Source: Sapria himalayana
Lineage: Eukaryota; Streptophyta; Magnoliopsida; Malpighiales; Rafflesiaceae
Direction: 5' to 3'
Assembly: GCA_029783825.1 (NCBI GenBank)
Contig: JAREIK010005432.1
Coordinates: forward strand, 1-64,000
Length of the DNA: 64,000 nucleotides
The translations under genes and the position numbers were made by a program. Positions 26,661 to 38,338 of the stretch are shown here, one piece after another. Positions within the stretch are counted from its first letter, which is position 1, and each line of letters begins with the position of its first letter. The notes under the pieces are model-generated. The model ran no database searches. It was not told the origin of the DNA and saw only the letters and a list, made by a program, of their open reading frames with translations.

Positions 26661-29600
26661 TATATATATCATTTATCATTTACTTCTAAATTTGTTAAAT
26701 CACATTATAATCACTCATCTCAAAATATATATAAATATATCAATAAGATAGAAGATCGTGGAAAAAATTAAATAGCTGATAAAATGGGTCTAACCAGCCA
26801 AACCATGGAGCTTTTGATGATAGTTTTGGAAGATAATCTGATTGTTTTGATATTTCTGAAAACGAAGACATCATAATTTGAAAAATAAAATTTTGTTTAA
26901 CAAGAACATTTTGAAGTTGTAAAAAAAGTATTTTGGAGTATAGAACATGAAGATCAGGGTTCCTTCACAAGACCTTCCATTATCCAAATGATCAAGATCA
27001 AAACTCAATTGCATTAGGAAACATCAAGAACTCATCAGAGACATGATTAAGAGAGACTAAGTTGGTGATTCCAGAGTTGATTTTTCTACCTCACCATCAT
27101 CACCCCTTCCATGATCTCCAACTTTCATAGATTAATTTTAATTTCAGGCAAGAAGACATTTTTTTGCATATTTCCTGATAAAAATTTCAGAATGATAGTT
27201 TCCCTGACTTTGCCCGAAACAACTCTCTCAATACTGAAAATGGCAGTATTTAATCAAAAAAGCAATGTGTGAGTGCAAGATCATGATGCCATTTTTGCTA
27301 CCTGCAACACTTTCAAGCATACGAATAGTTATGAAACATGGTGTAATGGACGAAGATATAGTTTCCAAAATCCTCTACATTAAAATCTCAATGAGTCCCT
27401 ATTGCATTACAGTTAGTACATTCTAATACATTAATAGAATCTATCACAATAGGAAAAGAATGATTAGAAAAATGGTAGCTTGTATAAGCTCTTCTAATGC
27501 TTCCTCATGCCTATTTACTCTTCAGGTTGTGTTTAATTGGATAAAATTGAAGGGGCAAATGATTTGATTATATTAAAAGAAAGTAGAATTAATAATCTCA
27601 TTCAGATTTAAATATCTATGAGTTAGCACGGAATATACTTAGACATAAAGATTTACAACACTTATTTTACACATTTATAAGACAATCACTAAAATGAGAG
27701 ATTTCCTGAATTTATAGTAATTTATAAGTAGCTCCATTATAATTGATATACTTTTCAAATCCAATTTTCAAATTCTTTTGGAATTCAATGATGGATGAAT
27801 ATGTTCTTCCATTTCTTCAATTTCATGACTTATTCAAATGTTCAAATAGATATATTTTTCTATCTAATAAAGATATACATCTTTATGTGATGACAAAAAT
27901 TTGTCCAAACTCTAAGAATAGTAAGGCTAAAATTCAAGAGTTTATCATGCACGATTTCTTTTCAATCTTTTGAGGTAAGACTATCAGATAATATTGTACA
28001 ATTTATTTTTTTATCTAGCCTTCATATTTTAAATGCTTTAATATATTAGGATACGATAAGATAGATATGGAGATCACATTCACCACCCAACTACACAAAG
28101 TGCTCGCTTTTACAAGATTTATCAAAAAAGATAAATATCTCGATTAATTTTATACAGTAACTTTGAAGAGAATGTGTTATAAAGACTATGTAATATACAA
28201 ATTTCTAAAGCAATCAATCATCTTAATATATTTTTCTCTCATAAAAAAATTTAAACTTCAAAGTTATTATGAAAACCAATATTAGTATTTATATAATTAC
28301 ACAACACATTTGTAAAAGATAATATAACATGAAAATAATATACCAAAATACCTATATGCAATACCTCATCCTTCTAATCCTACCACCCAATTTTAATAAA
28401 TGTTATTCTATGCTAACATCCAATGTAGTGTCAATCATCTTTATATCATAGTTTCAATTAGCATTTTCTTGTGAATTAAGGTGAAAGTAAAACATTAGGT
28501 TGAGATTGCTCTAAACAAACAACATTTAAAGCTAAAGTTACAAAAAAAGGGTAGCCTACGTTACTTTTAAGGCCTACTCTAATGTAGCCCTATTGTGGAG
28601 CACATTTCTTGTGAATCACCGAATGATATAGAATAATTGCCAAGACAACCAAAATAGAGATATCAAATTCACAAAATAAATGTTAAAATTTCCATGAAAA
28701 ATCAATTTTTATTTATGCATTACTATACCATCAATTCCATCTCTTCCCTTCACCAATATCGCCGCATCAATAGATCTCTTGGTTTTATACCCCTACAACT
28801 AGATGGTCTAGTTAATAACTAATGCAAATCACACATTATACAACCAAACTTGAGATTAAGAAAACCCAAAACTATACCAGATAGTACATAGTGGTTTAAG
28901 TTATAGCTATAATAACAAATTAAATGCGAACTAAAAGACCACTTAGCAAATAAGTTAAATTCAACCAAAAGGATAATTAACACATTGAAAGAATGTTTGG
29001 TAAATTACTTGAATTAATAAATAAATAAAATATTTTTATTTTTATCATTATAACTTATGAGTGTAAATATACTAAGAAAATAACTCTATAATTTTATGGT
29101 GATTCTATCAAGCAAAATTATGTTGGTTAGAGATATAACTTATTTTTTCTAACTCCACAACTCATCAAGCAACAATTGTTCATCTTACCAGGAGGAAGCC
29201 ATTCATTGTACAACCACTGTGTGAATAGTATCAGTGTGCCCATACAAGCTCCTCCACCATGCTGCCTCTGTAGAATAGAAGTCCCATCTACCGAAAAGAA
29301 TACAGATTAGTTTTCTATTAAGAGGTTAAGAAAATTTAAGGAAGATGAAAAATTATAGAAAAAAACCTCACCCATATCTTGAAGAACTAAAGAAATGAGA
29401 GTTTTGGAAAATGGATTCGCAAGGTCCCATCAAAACACCAACAACCATTATAGAAGATGATCATCTCAATGTTGAAAGCAAATTTCTAGCTTTGAAAGTA
29501 AAGGTAAACAAGCTACAAGCCACAGTTCTGAGAACTTAAACTTACTCTGCCATGACTGCCACAATCCTTTGCTTCCTTGAAAGTCACCAACCCTATAATA

Positions 29601-30770
29601 TTGGTGCTAATGCTTATCATAAATTAAATTCACAGCCATATTAAAACATGCTAAGGAGTTTGAAAAGGCTTGATATTACCACTCTAACAACCAGATATTT
29701 TCCAAGGAAGGGTGCAATCACATCGAATGTCATTTCATCTGTGTGAAATCTCGTGAACATTTTATTGATCTTTTATGGATGAAGAAGAGTGTATAGCATA
29801 ATAATGATTCATACCTTAAGTTGATCATGATGATTTAAAGTGCTGTTATAGCATCAAAATGAAGAATACCTGTTAATAGAAGATGAGGATGAGAATCATC
29901 AAATAGGCAAAAAACTTTCAAGGTAGTTTGGAGAGAGATGAATCAGTACTTGCATGCGCTTATTTTGTAGTAGTAGTACTCTGCCATTACTAGTGACACG
30001 GATGCATGAGTCTATTATTGTGCTTTTAACTGGTTCCTAATATGATGCTTTGATTAGCCATGTTGATGAAATAAAAATGCAACCAAAACTATGAGGCATG
30101 AATCCGAAAAGAAGACACAATTAATTTCTGTAAAATTTATAATGTCTGCCAAACTACCATGAGAGTCAAGCATTTAACAACATAACTATCACATTTTTTT
30201 TGAAATGGGTATTGACTTGGTACACTTGAGATTATTCATTTGCAATATAAGAAAATTGTTAAGTACTTGAATGTCTTGCCCTAGCATTTTTATATTTCAA
30301 GAAAACTCAAAAAAATGTATGTAAATATATAGAAAGAAAAGAGACAAAGATTAAAAAGCAAAATAAAATTATAATAATTTATTAATATAAATTAAAAAAA
30401 TTAAATACATTTTTATTTTTACCATAAATGATATTATTTCACTGGTAAAAAAATTTATGGTTAATAGGTAATGAAAATTTAATTAGGTATTTATTGTAAT
30501 ATTATTTATTAATTATTGAAATTAATTTTAGAAATAAAAAATTTATTAATCTCTATAAAAATGAAGAAGAAAAAATATTACTAATAACCTTGAAAACTAT
30601 ATATTGGTAATCAAATTTTTATATTATTTCATTAATTAAAAAAACATATTTATAAAATAACCATAAATAAATTGTAAAAATGTATAACTATACAAAAATT
30701 ATTACATTTCATTTTATTTATTATTTATGGATAAATTTTTAATATTATTTCATAAATAAAAAAATAATAT
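26661..30770. other. 4.1-kb unexplained insertion inside EC
   Basis: Absent from the homologous position in EB, where 57640 continues without a break. It is slightly less AT-rich than its surroundings in parts (27000-27450, 29140-29760). No long open frame, no terminal repeats and no confident domain were found. Part of 30420-30715 belongs to a repeat shared with 2560-2880. Mutated fragments of a host gene or another transposon are possible, but I cannot name one. Confidence 0.45.
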
Positions 30771-31736
30771 GAGATTATAAAAAGTATTTCATATATATAT
30801 ATTATGGTAATTAATTTTTAAGAATTCATATTATTTTTTTGAATATAATATGATATAATTTTAAAGGCATAAAATTTTAAATTATTTGATTTAATTTATA
30901 ATTTATAAAATTCCAAATATTATTTAATGTGATAAAATCATTAAAAAAAGTTATATTTATTATTTTAATAAAAATGGAATATTAAAATCTAATAGTAAAA
31001 ATCCTACTCAATTCTTTAATTCTTATAAATTTCAGTAGGGTCAAAAATAAAACTTGATTTCAAATCAACTTAGGGAAAAATTTAATTTTTTTTAGAACAA
31101 AAAAATATCATTAGTAATATTTTAAATAATTCTTTCTAAACCCTTAAAACACTTGAAGTGTTCTATTAATTACCACACAGAGATATTATTTTTTAAATCA
31201 ACAATTTTTTTTGATTTAATTAAGATATCTATGTATTTATCTTTAAGTTTCAATTATTTTTTTTAATTTAATGAAAAAATTGCAATTTTTTTTATAATTC
31301 AAAAATTTCATATCTTTTAGTAATTATTTTTTTTAAAGTTTCCTATAATCATAAAAATATATTTTTTAACTTTAAATAATATGAATATTTACTTGTTTAT
31401 TCATTAATTGAAATATTTTTGTAAATATATTTTATTTTATCGAACAATTAATTATTTTAGGCTTTTTATTAGTAGAAATTTATATATATATATTCATTTA
31501 TTTATTAAAATATCTTTAAAAATGATTTTAATTATAAATTTCATTATTTAATGTTTTTTTATTACAAATTTTTAAATTTCATAATTAACATGACTTTATT
31601 AACATAATGAAACATTATATTTTTTTAAATCTATGATAACTGCTAGGTTAATGCACAATGCTAAATGTCTTCTTTCTACTTATCAAAAAATTATAGCTGC
31701 TAATTATTGTTTGGACCATTTCTACATCTTTTTTAG

Positions 31737-32001
31737 ATGACTCTACTTTCAAGAATACATCACAGAAACTTAGTACAATTCATTGGATATTGTCAAGATG
31801 GAGGCTGTATGCTTGTTTATGAGTTCATGCCCATTGGAACATTGAAGGAGCATATTTATAGTAACTCATATCGTATATATAGTTCAATCAATATCAACCG
31901 AGGCAGTCATTAATGCATTTAACATTGATCAACTAGTTCACTAATATAGAAATTATCAATTGGATCATGTGGCTCGATATTGCAGAAGATGCTGCAAAAG
32001 G
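31737..32001 (+). pseudogene. Captured LRR receptor-like kinase exons
   Basis: Two exons of a plant receptor-like serine/threonine kinase lie inside EC. Exon 1 starts after TTTTTTAG (31736) and reads MTLLSRIHHRNLVQFIGYC, then MLVYEFMPIGTLKEHIYS to about 31868. This is the kinase segment ending in the HRNLV-x-GYC and LVYEFM...GTL motifs of the N lobe. An intron of about 86 bp follows. Exon 2 (about 31955-32000) reads INWIMWLDIAEDAAKG and ends at a GT donor. The open frame and native splice borders indicate capture of genomic DNA rather than a spliced RNA. The closest family I recall is the Arabidopsis At1g67720-type LRR kinases. The fragment lacks the P-loop, the catalytic loop and the activation segment, so it cannot act as a kinase. 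Confidence 0.85.
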
Positions 32002-32595
32002 TGTTTTTTTAAAGCTCTTATTAGTGTTTGATTTATTTGGCAAGCATATGCTATTAATGGGTGTATGGTCCAATGGGTAGAGATGCCATGAGATGTGGTC
32101 CTGTAGACATGCAGCTGTGGGGCATTACTACCTAGAAGTGCACAGTGTGTGTGTGGTGCAGTGAACATGCATGTGTGCTTGATGTACTGGACGTGCACCA
32201 TGTGTATGTTTGATGTAGCCATGGTGTAGTGTGTGCATCAAGTGGGTTGTGTTCATTTCATTCTTTTTTATATGTATCAAAGAGAGAGATTTTCTAAGTA
32301 GAATCAAGTGAGTAAAAACTATATAGTTGTTATGAAAGTGGCCACTACTTTGGTGGTTCCATAACTATTTGACTGCTATGGTGAATGTTACGAGTTAAGT
32401 GTGTAATGGAAAATATAATATTTAAATTATTTATATCTAGCACAACTTTTTTATATTTTATTTTATCACGAGAACTCTTGGAGAAACATATGACAACTGC
32501 TTCTAAGCCAGTTGAGGGTTTTCATGGACCTTTAGATAACTCGTTTGAAGGAAGAAATGTCGGAAAGGAAAGAAGTGAATGGTGTGATAAAAGAA

Positions 32596-33191
32596 ATGAA
32601 GAATGCAATGCAATAGCATATGACCTATATGGAGTCATAGTTAGTGGCCTTGGCGAGATAGATAGCACAACGAGTTCTAGTAGAGTACCCACATAATAGA
32701 GCCTAGCACAAATGAACCATCTAATGATGAGGATGATGATATAGTTCTAAATGATTATATAACTATGTTTTGTTAATTAAAAATAATGGTTTATAGTATA
32801 TGTTGTTTTTCAATTTAAAATAAAAATTTAAAAATATGTAATCAAATTTTTTATAAAAAAATAAAATTGTCAAAATAGTTTTGGATTAAAAATAGCTAGG
32901 AATTTTTCCCTCGCTAATTTAGCTAGAAAATTTCTATATATATTTAGTTGAAAAATATTAATTACTACTCTTAATTATGATCAAAATTAGCAAGAGAAAA
33001 AATATAATTAGCTAGGGAATTTTCATCGTTCAAAAATTTGCTACGAAATTTTTTATCATTAAAATTTTAAAATAAGCACTTTAGCATGAGATAATTTACA
33101 TCATTAATCCATAATTATTCTATTTTAGGGACAAACTAAGCCCAAATACTAGAGAAAATTTTTTAACAACTTGGGTTTTTTTTTTGTAGTG
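32596..33191 (+). repeat. EC right inverted arm (CACTA 3' terminal region)
   Basis: Contains the end of the coiled-coil gene (about 32590-32700, GAATGCAATGCAATAGC...CCTATATGGAGTCATAG, homologous to 22430-22490), then AGCTAGG/CCTCGCTAATTTAGC subterminal repeats (32890-33060) and the terminus GTAGTG. A 103-aa frame at 32385-32696 covers the gene's 3' end in a different register and is not a gene. Confidence 0.85.
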
Positions 33192-34078
33192 ATAGACAAA
33201 TAAACATACAGACATACAGATAGATAGGCATATAGACATATATAAAAATAGATGGACACTATTAGATAAATAGATATATAGATAGATAGACACATATTCT
33301 AGCAGGAAAACAGTGAGGCAGACATGCGGACATACATATACATTGAAAAATAGATAGACTGAAAAATAAACAAATAGATAGACAAATAGACAGATAGACA
33401 GAAAGATAGGCAATTTGATATACAAATTGATAAATAGATTTATAGATAGATAGATTAATTTATTGATAGACAAATTGATAGATAGATTGATAGACATATT
33501 GATAGATAAATTGATAGACCAATAGTTTGATAGATAAATAGATAGACATTTAGATAGACAAATATATAGACAAATAGATAGACAAATAGATAGATAGATA
33601 GACAAATAGATAGACAAATAAAAAGATAAATTTATAGACAGAAATATAGATAGATTGATCGACATATTGATAGATGATTTGATTGACAGATAGATAGATA
33701 GACAGAAAGATAGATACACATATAGATAGATAGATATATAGATTAATTTATTATTAGATAGATAGATAGACAAATAGATAGATAGATATATAGATTGATT
33801 GATAAACAGATATATAGATAGATATATAGATAGATTGATTGATTGATTGAGAGACAGATAAATAGATAGATAGATAGATAGAAAGATAAATAGAAAGAAA
33901 TATAGATATATAGATAGATTGATAAACAAATAGGTAGACAAATAGATCGATAAATAGATAGACAAATAAATTGATAAATAGATAATAGATAGACATATAA
34001 ATAGATAAAGAGATAGACAGATAGATTAATTGATAGAAATATAGATAGATAGGTAGATAGACAGATAGATAGACAGAA

Positions 34079-34124
<46 letters not shown>

Positions 34125-34144
34125 AATAAATAGATAGATAGATA
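33192..34144 (+). repeat. GATA array, left part (interrupted by hAT element)
   Basis: Plus-strand GATA/GACA units starting ATAGACAAATA right after the EC terminus. An (AT)20 run sits at 34081-34120. It ends with GATAGATA, the hAT target duplication, and resumes at 38339 with the same polarity. Confidence 0.97.
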
Positions 34145-35151
34145 TAGGGGTGTAACCGAACCAAATGATTCATGATTAATTCGGAGCTCGGCTCGGTAAA
34201 ACCTCATTTGAATTTGTTTCTTAAATTAAATGAGCCGAGCACAAACTCTATTTTAGCTAGTAAGTTAAATGAGCTGAACCCAAGCTTCCTTAAGTTTGCC
34301 TTGCAGAAGTTTGTGAATAGGCTCATTTACCAGCTCATGAACATGCTCACGAACAAGCTTGCAATATGTTGGTGAACAGGTTCATGAATAGGCTCACGAA
34401 AAGTTTGACACATGTTCAATCACTTCGATGTTCTGACTTCCAAATTTCTGATATTTTCTTCCCCATCCCCATTAAAAAACCTTAAAGACCATATTATATA
34501 TTACTCTCTCTGCTCTCCCATTCTCTGCCACCATCCGACGCCTGCCATGTCGCACTCTCCCCTGTTCTCTTTTTCTTTTCCTTTCTTACATTGTTAATTT
34601 ATTATCTCTTTATGGCCAATCTCTTTACAACTTATAGCTTTGGTCTTGTTCTCTATGTCTTGGTCTCTATAATGGGAAAGTTGAAATATTGCTGGAAATA
34701 GCATTGCTCCATCTCTCACTAACTTCTACAAATTAAAGCATCGAGTGCAAGGTTATATTTTGCTGCAAAGAAAGCATGGCCAATGCACCAACTTAGATTT
34801 TAATGACTCAATTTACTTAGACTACCGATCTTTGCATCACAAAGAGAAAATCTCATCTCCGCAGGCTACAATTCTTTCAGCTCTTTTGACCTTTGTCTCT
34901 TTCACCTCTTTCTCTAGTTGAATGAATACCAAATGAAAGATAAAACATAAAATAAACTTGTTATGATAGACCCCAAAGTGAATGTTTTAATGAAAGTGTG
35001 AATGAAATGTCTTTTACTATTTTTGATTGAATCCTGTGTTGCTGAATTGGGGTGTTTAATGTTTTCCAAATTTTCATATACAATTTCAAAGTTGAAATTA
35101 TATGAAATCTACCTTATTTATTTTCCAATTTGTTTTGTTATGCTGTACAGG
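34145..35151 (+). promoter_or_regulatory. hAT 5' subterminal region and leader
   Basis: Repeated GAGC/GCTC motifs (34180-34400), then AT-rich leader DNA with a CT-rich stretch around 34500-34600 and no domain-bearing frame. It probably contains the promoter and a 5' intron of the transposase. This is inferred from position. Confidence 0.5.
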
Positions 35152-37289
35152 ATGTCGTACTATATTGCCAGTATGTTTTCCCCTGAAAATTCACAAAAAA
35201 GGCATATAATGAAAATGCTATAGATGTTGTTGTAGTAAATGTGAATTTGAATAAGGAAAACACATCATCTACAACAATGGGTGTTGATGGGGTTGAAAAT
35301 GTTGAAGATAGTGAAGCGGTTGGGGGCGATTGTGCAAAGAAGAGAAAGTGCACCTCCCAAGTAAGGTCTAAATATAAAATAGTCACCCTTCCTGATAAAT
35401 AGAAAAGGCTGAATGTATCCATTGCAAGTGGTGATTTTCACTTCTTAAGGCTGGAACTTCACCTCACTTACTCGGGCATATTAAAAAAATTGTATTAGAA
35501 AGAAAATAAAGTTGTTTGGACAAAAGGAACTAACACTCAATTCCTCTATAATAGAGTCTGTAATGGTAGCTTTAATACAAAATTTTAAATATGACCAAAC
35601 TAAGATTAGAGATATATTATCTCATTTGATCATGGTCCATGAGCTACCATTTTCTTTTGTGGAGTATGAAGTGCTTAATTTGTTGATGGAGACTATAACT
35701 CCACATTATCAAAAGGTTAGTCATGCAACTATAAGAAAAGATTTCTTTTCAAGTTATGAGGTGGAAAAGAAAAAAGTTTCCGCTCTTCTAAAATATGAAA
35801 ATTAAGTAATTGTGACAACTGATATGTAGAAGTCAACCAATCGAAAGGTTTATTATATGGTTATTACTTTCCATTTTATAGATTCTAATTAGAAATTGCA
35901 AAAGCGTAGTTTCAGTTTTTGTGATGTACTACCACCTCATTCCGGAGTTGCCATTTGTGATGCCTTAAGGAAGTGTTTGGTTGAATGAGAAATTGATGAT
36001 AAATTTTGGAGTGCGAAAGTTGATAGTGTCTCTTGCACTGATGTTGTTATTATCATGTCAAAAGATATATTTCCTATAAAAATCAACATGATCTATGTGG
36101 CAAGTTGTTTTATGTAAGGTGTTGTGCACATAATCTAAATCTTCTTGTACAAGATAGGTTATTAGAGATTGGAGATATAATTAAGAATGTACAAGAAAGT
36201 GTTAAACATGTGACACAGTCAGAGAGACATCTGAATATTTTTGGAGAAATTGTGAAGCAATTGAAGTTGCCTTCAAAGAAACTTATTTTTGATATTTGCA
36301 CAGGTGGAATGCAACATTATTTATGTTGTTGACTATCTTGGAATTCAAAGTTGTTTTTCCTAGATATCCAAAAGAGAAGCAAGTTGCTTGTTCTTGCCTA
36401 GTGAGGATGATTGGATGAAAGTTGCTGAGATTTCCTCATTTATTGCAGCATTTAATGAACTTACAAAAATCATTTTATGTATTATTATTTTATTTGACTA
36501 ATCTTAATTAATTTTGTGATTTACATGCTTTAAAAATTATTTATTTCAATTGGGTAATATCATACATGTTATTGTAGGTTCTGAATATCCAACATCAAAT
36601 TTTTTCCCAAGCTTTATAATATCAAGAGTTTGTTGGATGAAAAATATCTTGATGAAAATGAGTTTATGCATTCAATGATTATGAAGATGAAAGATGAGTT
36701 CGACATGTATTGGGGAGAGTACAATTTGTTGATCTATATGGCAGCCATTTTAGATCCAAGAAATAAAATACAATTGATTGAGTGGCATTTTCCTATGATT
36801 TACTCAAGATCAGATTTCATTGAACATATTATAACTATTCGTGAGACTTTGTGCATGGTTTCTAGAGATTATGTTGAAGCTCATAAAGCAAATGGTAGTG
36901 AAAAAGAGGGTGAAAGTGAGAATCAAGATGAATCTTCTAGTGCTGTGACGATGGGAACAAGTGGAGTGAGGGCTTAATTTTTTAGTTATATAAGACATCT
37001 TGAATCATCAATAGAACAAGTTAAATCTGATTTAAATAAATATCTAGAAGAAGGTGTTCATCTTTGTGAAAATTTAAATTTTGATGTCTTATATTGGTGG
37101 AAGATGAAGTCTCTAAAGTTTTGAGTGTTATTAAAGATGGCATGTGATATTTTATCAATTCCAATCACAACTGTAGCTTCAGAGTCTGTATTCAGTGCTG
37201 GGGGGGAGAGCTGTTGAACCACATCATGCATCTTTAGGAGCAGACATGGTTAAAGTATTATTATGAAGTGAAGATTGGTGTGCTTTTTA
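35152..37289 (+). pseudogene. hAT transposase pseudogene (RICESLEEPER/DAYSLEEPER-like)
   Basis: In order: an N-terminal acidic/serine region and BED zinc-finger remnant (about 35185-35510; KKRKCTSQV, HLTYSGILKK, with zinc ligands partly lost); a conserved region from 35512 (SSIIESVMVALIQN, MVHELPFSFVEYEVLN); RNase H-fold catalytic remnants to about 36440 (RCCAHNLNLLVQD near 36117); an intron-like stretch at about 36450-36575; the hAT-like RNase-H-fold region at 36610-36970 (YNIKSLLDEKYLDE, AAILDPRNKIQLIEW); and the C-terminal dimerisation region 37080-37290 (FDVLYWWKMKSLK, ILSIPITTVASESVFSAGG). A probable acceptor TGTACAG precedes the ATG at 35152. Multiple stops (for example near 35399 and 35828) and frameshifts make it non-functional. 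Family assignment is firm; exact exon borders are not. Confidence 0.9.
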
Positions 37290-38338
37290 AGGGATAAAGT
37301 GAAAAAGAAAAGTAAATCTCAAATTGTTATCATATTTTAAGTTTAAATTTGATTTTGTGATGTTATTAAATTTTATATTTTTAGCTTTTATATTGTTGTT
37401 TATGTACATTTTTAGGTGTTGTTTAACAATGTTAATATTTTATTTTATATTTTATAAATTGTTACAATTTTTATAGTATGAAGAGGACTTCAAAGAGATT
37501 AAAATACCTCACACTTGAAAGTTGCTTTTATGGCATAATGTGGAGCTGATTTCATTTCTTGTATATTGTTTAATTTTTGGCATATAGGTGAATTTGGGTT
37601 ACATAGCTATATTATTATTTTTTGATTAGAAAATATTCAAAGTTACTTATTATTTATCTTATTATTTGAGGTGTAGTCTTTTGAGCTTTTATTATATTTT
37701 TATTCGAAGTTTATTTTACATATATAAACTATCAAGGTGTGCTTTTATTTGAAAGCTTCAGAGGCCGATACATGGAAGAGATCACAGTGAAAGATGAAGA
37801 TATAAAGATTATTTTGAAGTTTTTATATGTTAGATTTAAACAATATTTTTAAATTTTAAAGATGATTGTAAGTTTTTTTATTTCATTGGTGTTGTAACAT
37901 TTAGTTGGTTTGGATATGTTAGTTATAATTAATAACTTGTTATATTAAGTTATTAGTATTTTTTTAGATATAGTATATGATGCTAAACTATTAATTCTTG
38001 TTAAAGATCATATACAAGCTCATAGATGAACTCAAATGAGCTCACAAACAAACACCTTACCGAACTCGCAAATGAGCTCACAAATGAACTCCTTATCGAG
38101 CTTACAAATAAGCTTATAATCAAGCTCACATATGAACGAGCATGAGCTATAATCAAACGAGGTTTAAACGAATGAACCCGAGTCAAGCTCGATCTTGATG
38201 AGCTCGAGCTAAACTCAAACTCGAGCTTGAATTTTAAAAAATAAAGGAACTCGAGCAGAATCCAAGTCCTTCCAAAATATTTTGAGCTGAACCTAAGCCT
38301 TTGTTAATACGGCCCAGTTTGGCTCAATTACACCCCTA

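Larger units (their letters stand above)
24179..33191. mobile_element. EC: fold-back CACTA derivative with two 3' ends
   Basis: It begins CACTACAAGATAACC (24179) and ends ...TTGTAGTG (33191), with flanks TTA and ATA. Both ends are the same 3' terminal region in inverted orientation, so this is not a normal 5'/3' pair. Next to the left arm, 25500-26660 matches EB 56860-57640. A block of about 4.1 kb of unknown origin (26660-30770) interrupts the match, which resumes at 30780-31640 (EB 57650-58400). Receptor-kinase exons follow at 31737-32001, then the right arm. It encodes no transposase and could only have been moved by a relative's enzymes. Confidence 0.75.
34145..38338 (+). mobile_element. 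Complete but inactive hAT transposon, 4194 bp
   Basis: The termini TAGGGGTGTAA (34145-34155) and TTACACCCCTA (38328-38338) are perfect 11-bp inverted repeats of the TAGGGGTGTAA class common to plant hAT elements. The flanks GATAGATA (34137-34144) and GATAGATA (38339-38346) form an 8-bp target duplication of hAT length. Because the target is itself a GATA repeat, that match alone is weak evidence. Subterminal GAGCTCG/CTCGAGC-rich blocks lie at both ends (34180-34400, 38020-38260). It carries one broken transposase gene. Its position shows that the GATA array existed before this insertion. Confidence 0.92.

Noticed and set aside
29690..29790. Possible copia RNase H tail (HIECHFICVKSRE)
   Set aside because: The resemblance to the KHIEVDCHF motif is short, and nothing else of RNase H is present around it.
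31965..32222. 85-aa minus-strand frame overlapping the kinase fragment
   Set aside because: It is antisense to the recognised kinase exon 2, with no domain of its own.
12159..33191. Treating 12159-33191 as one simple CACTA element
   Set aside because: The ATA flanks fit, but the interior holds a second set of termini at 24179, an opposite-strand array and a duplicated gene tail. It is a rearranged composite rather than a single intact element.
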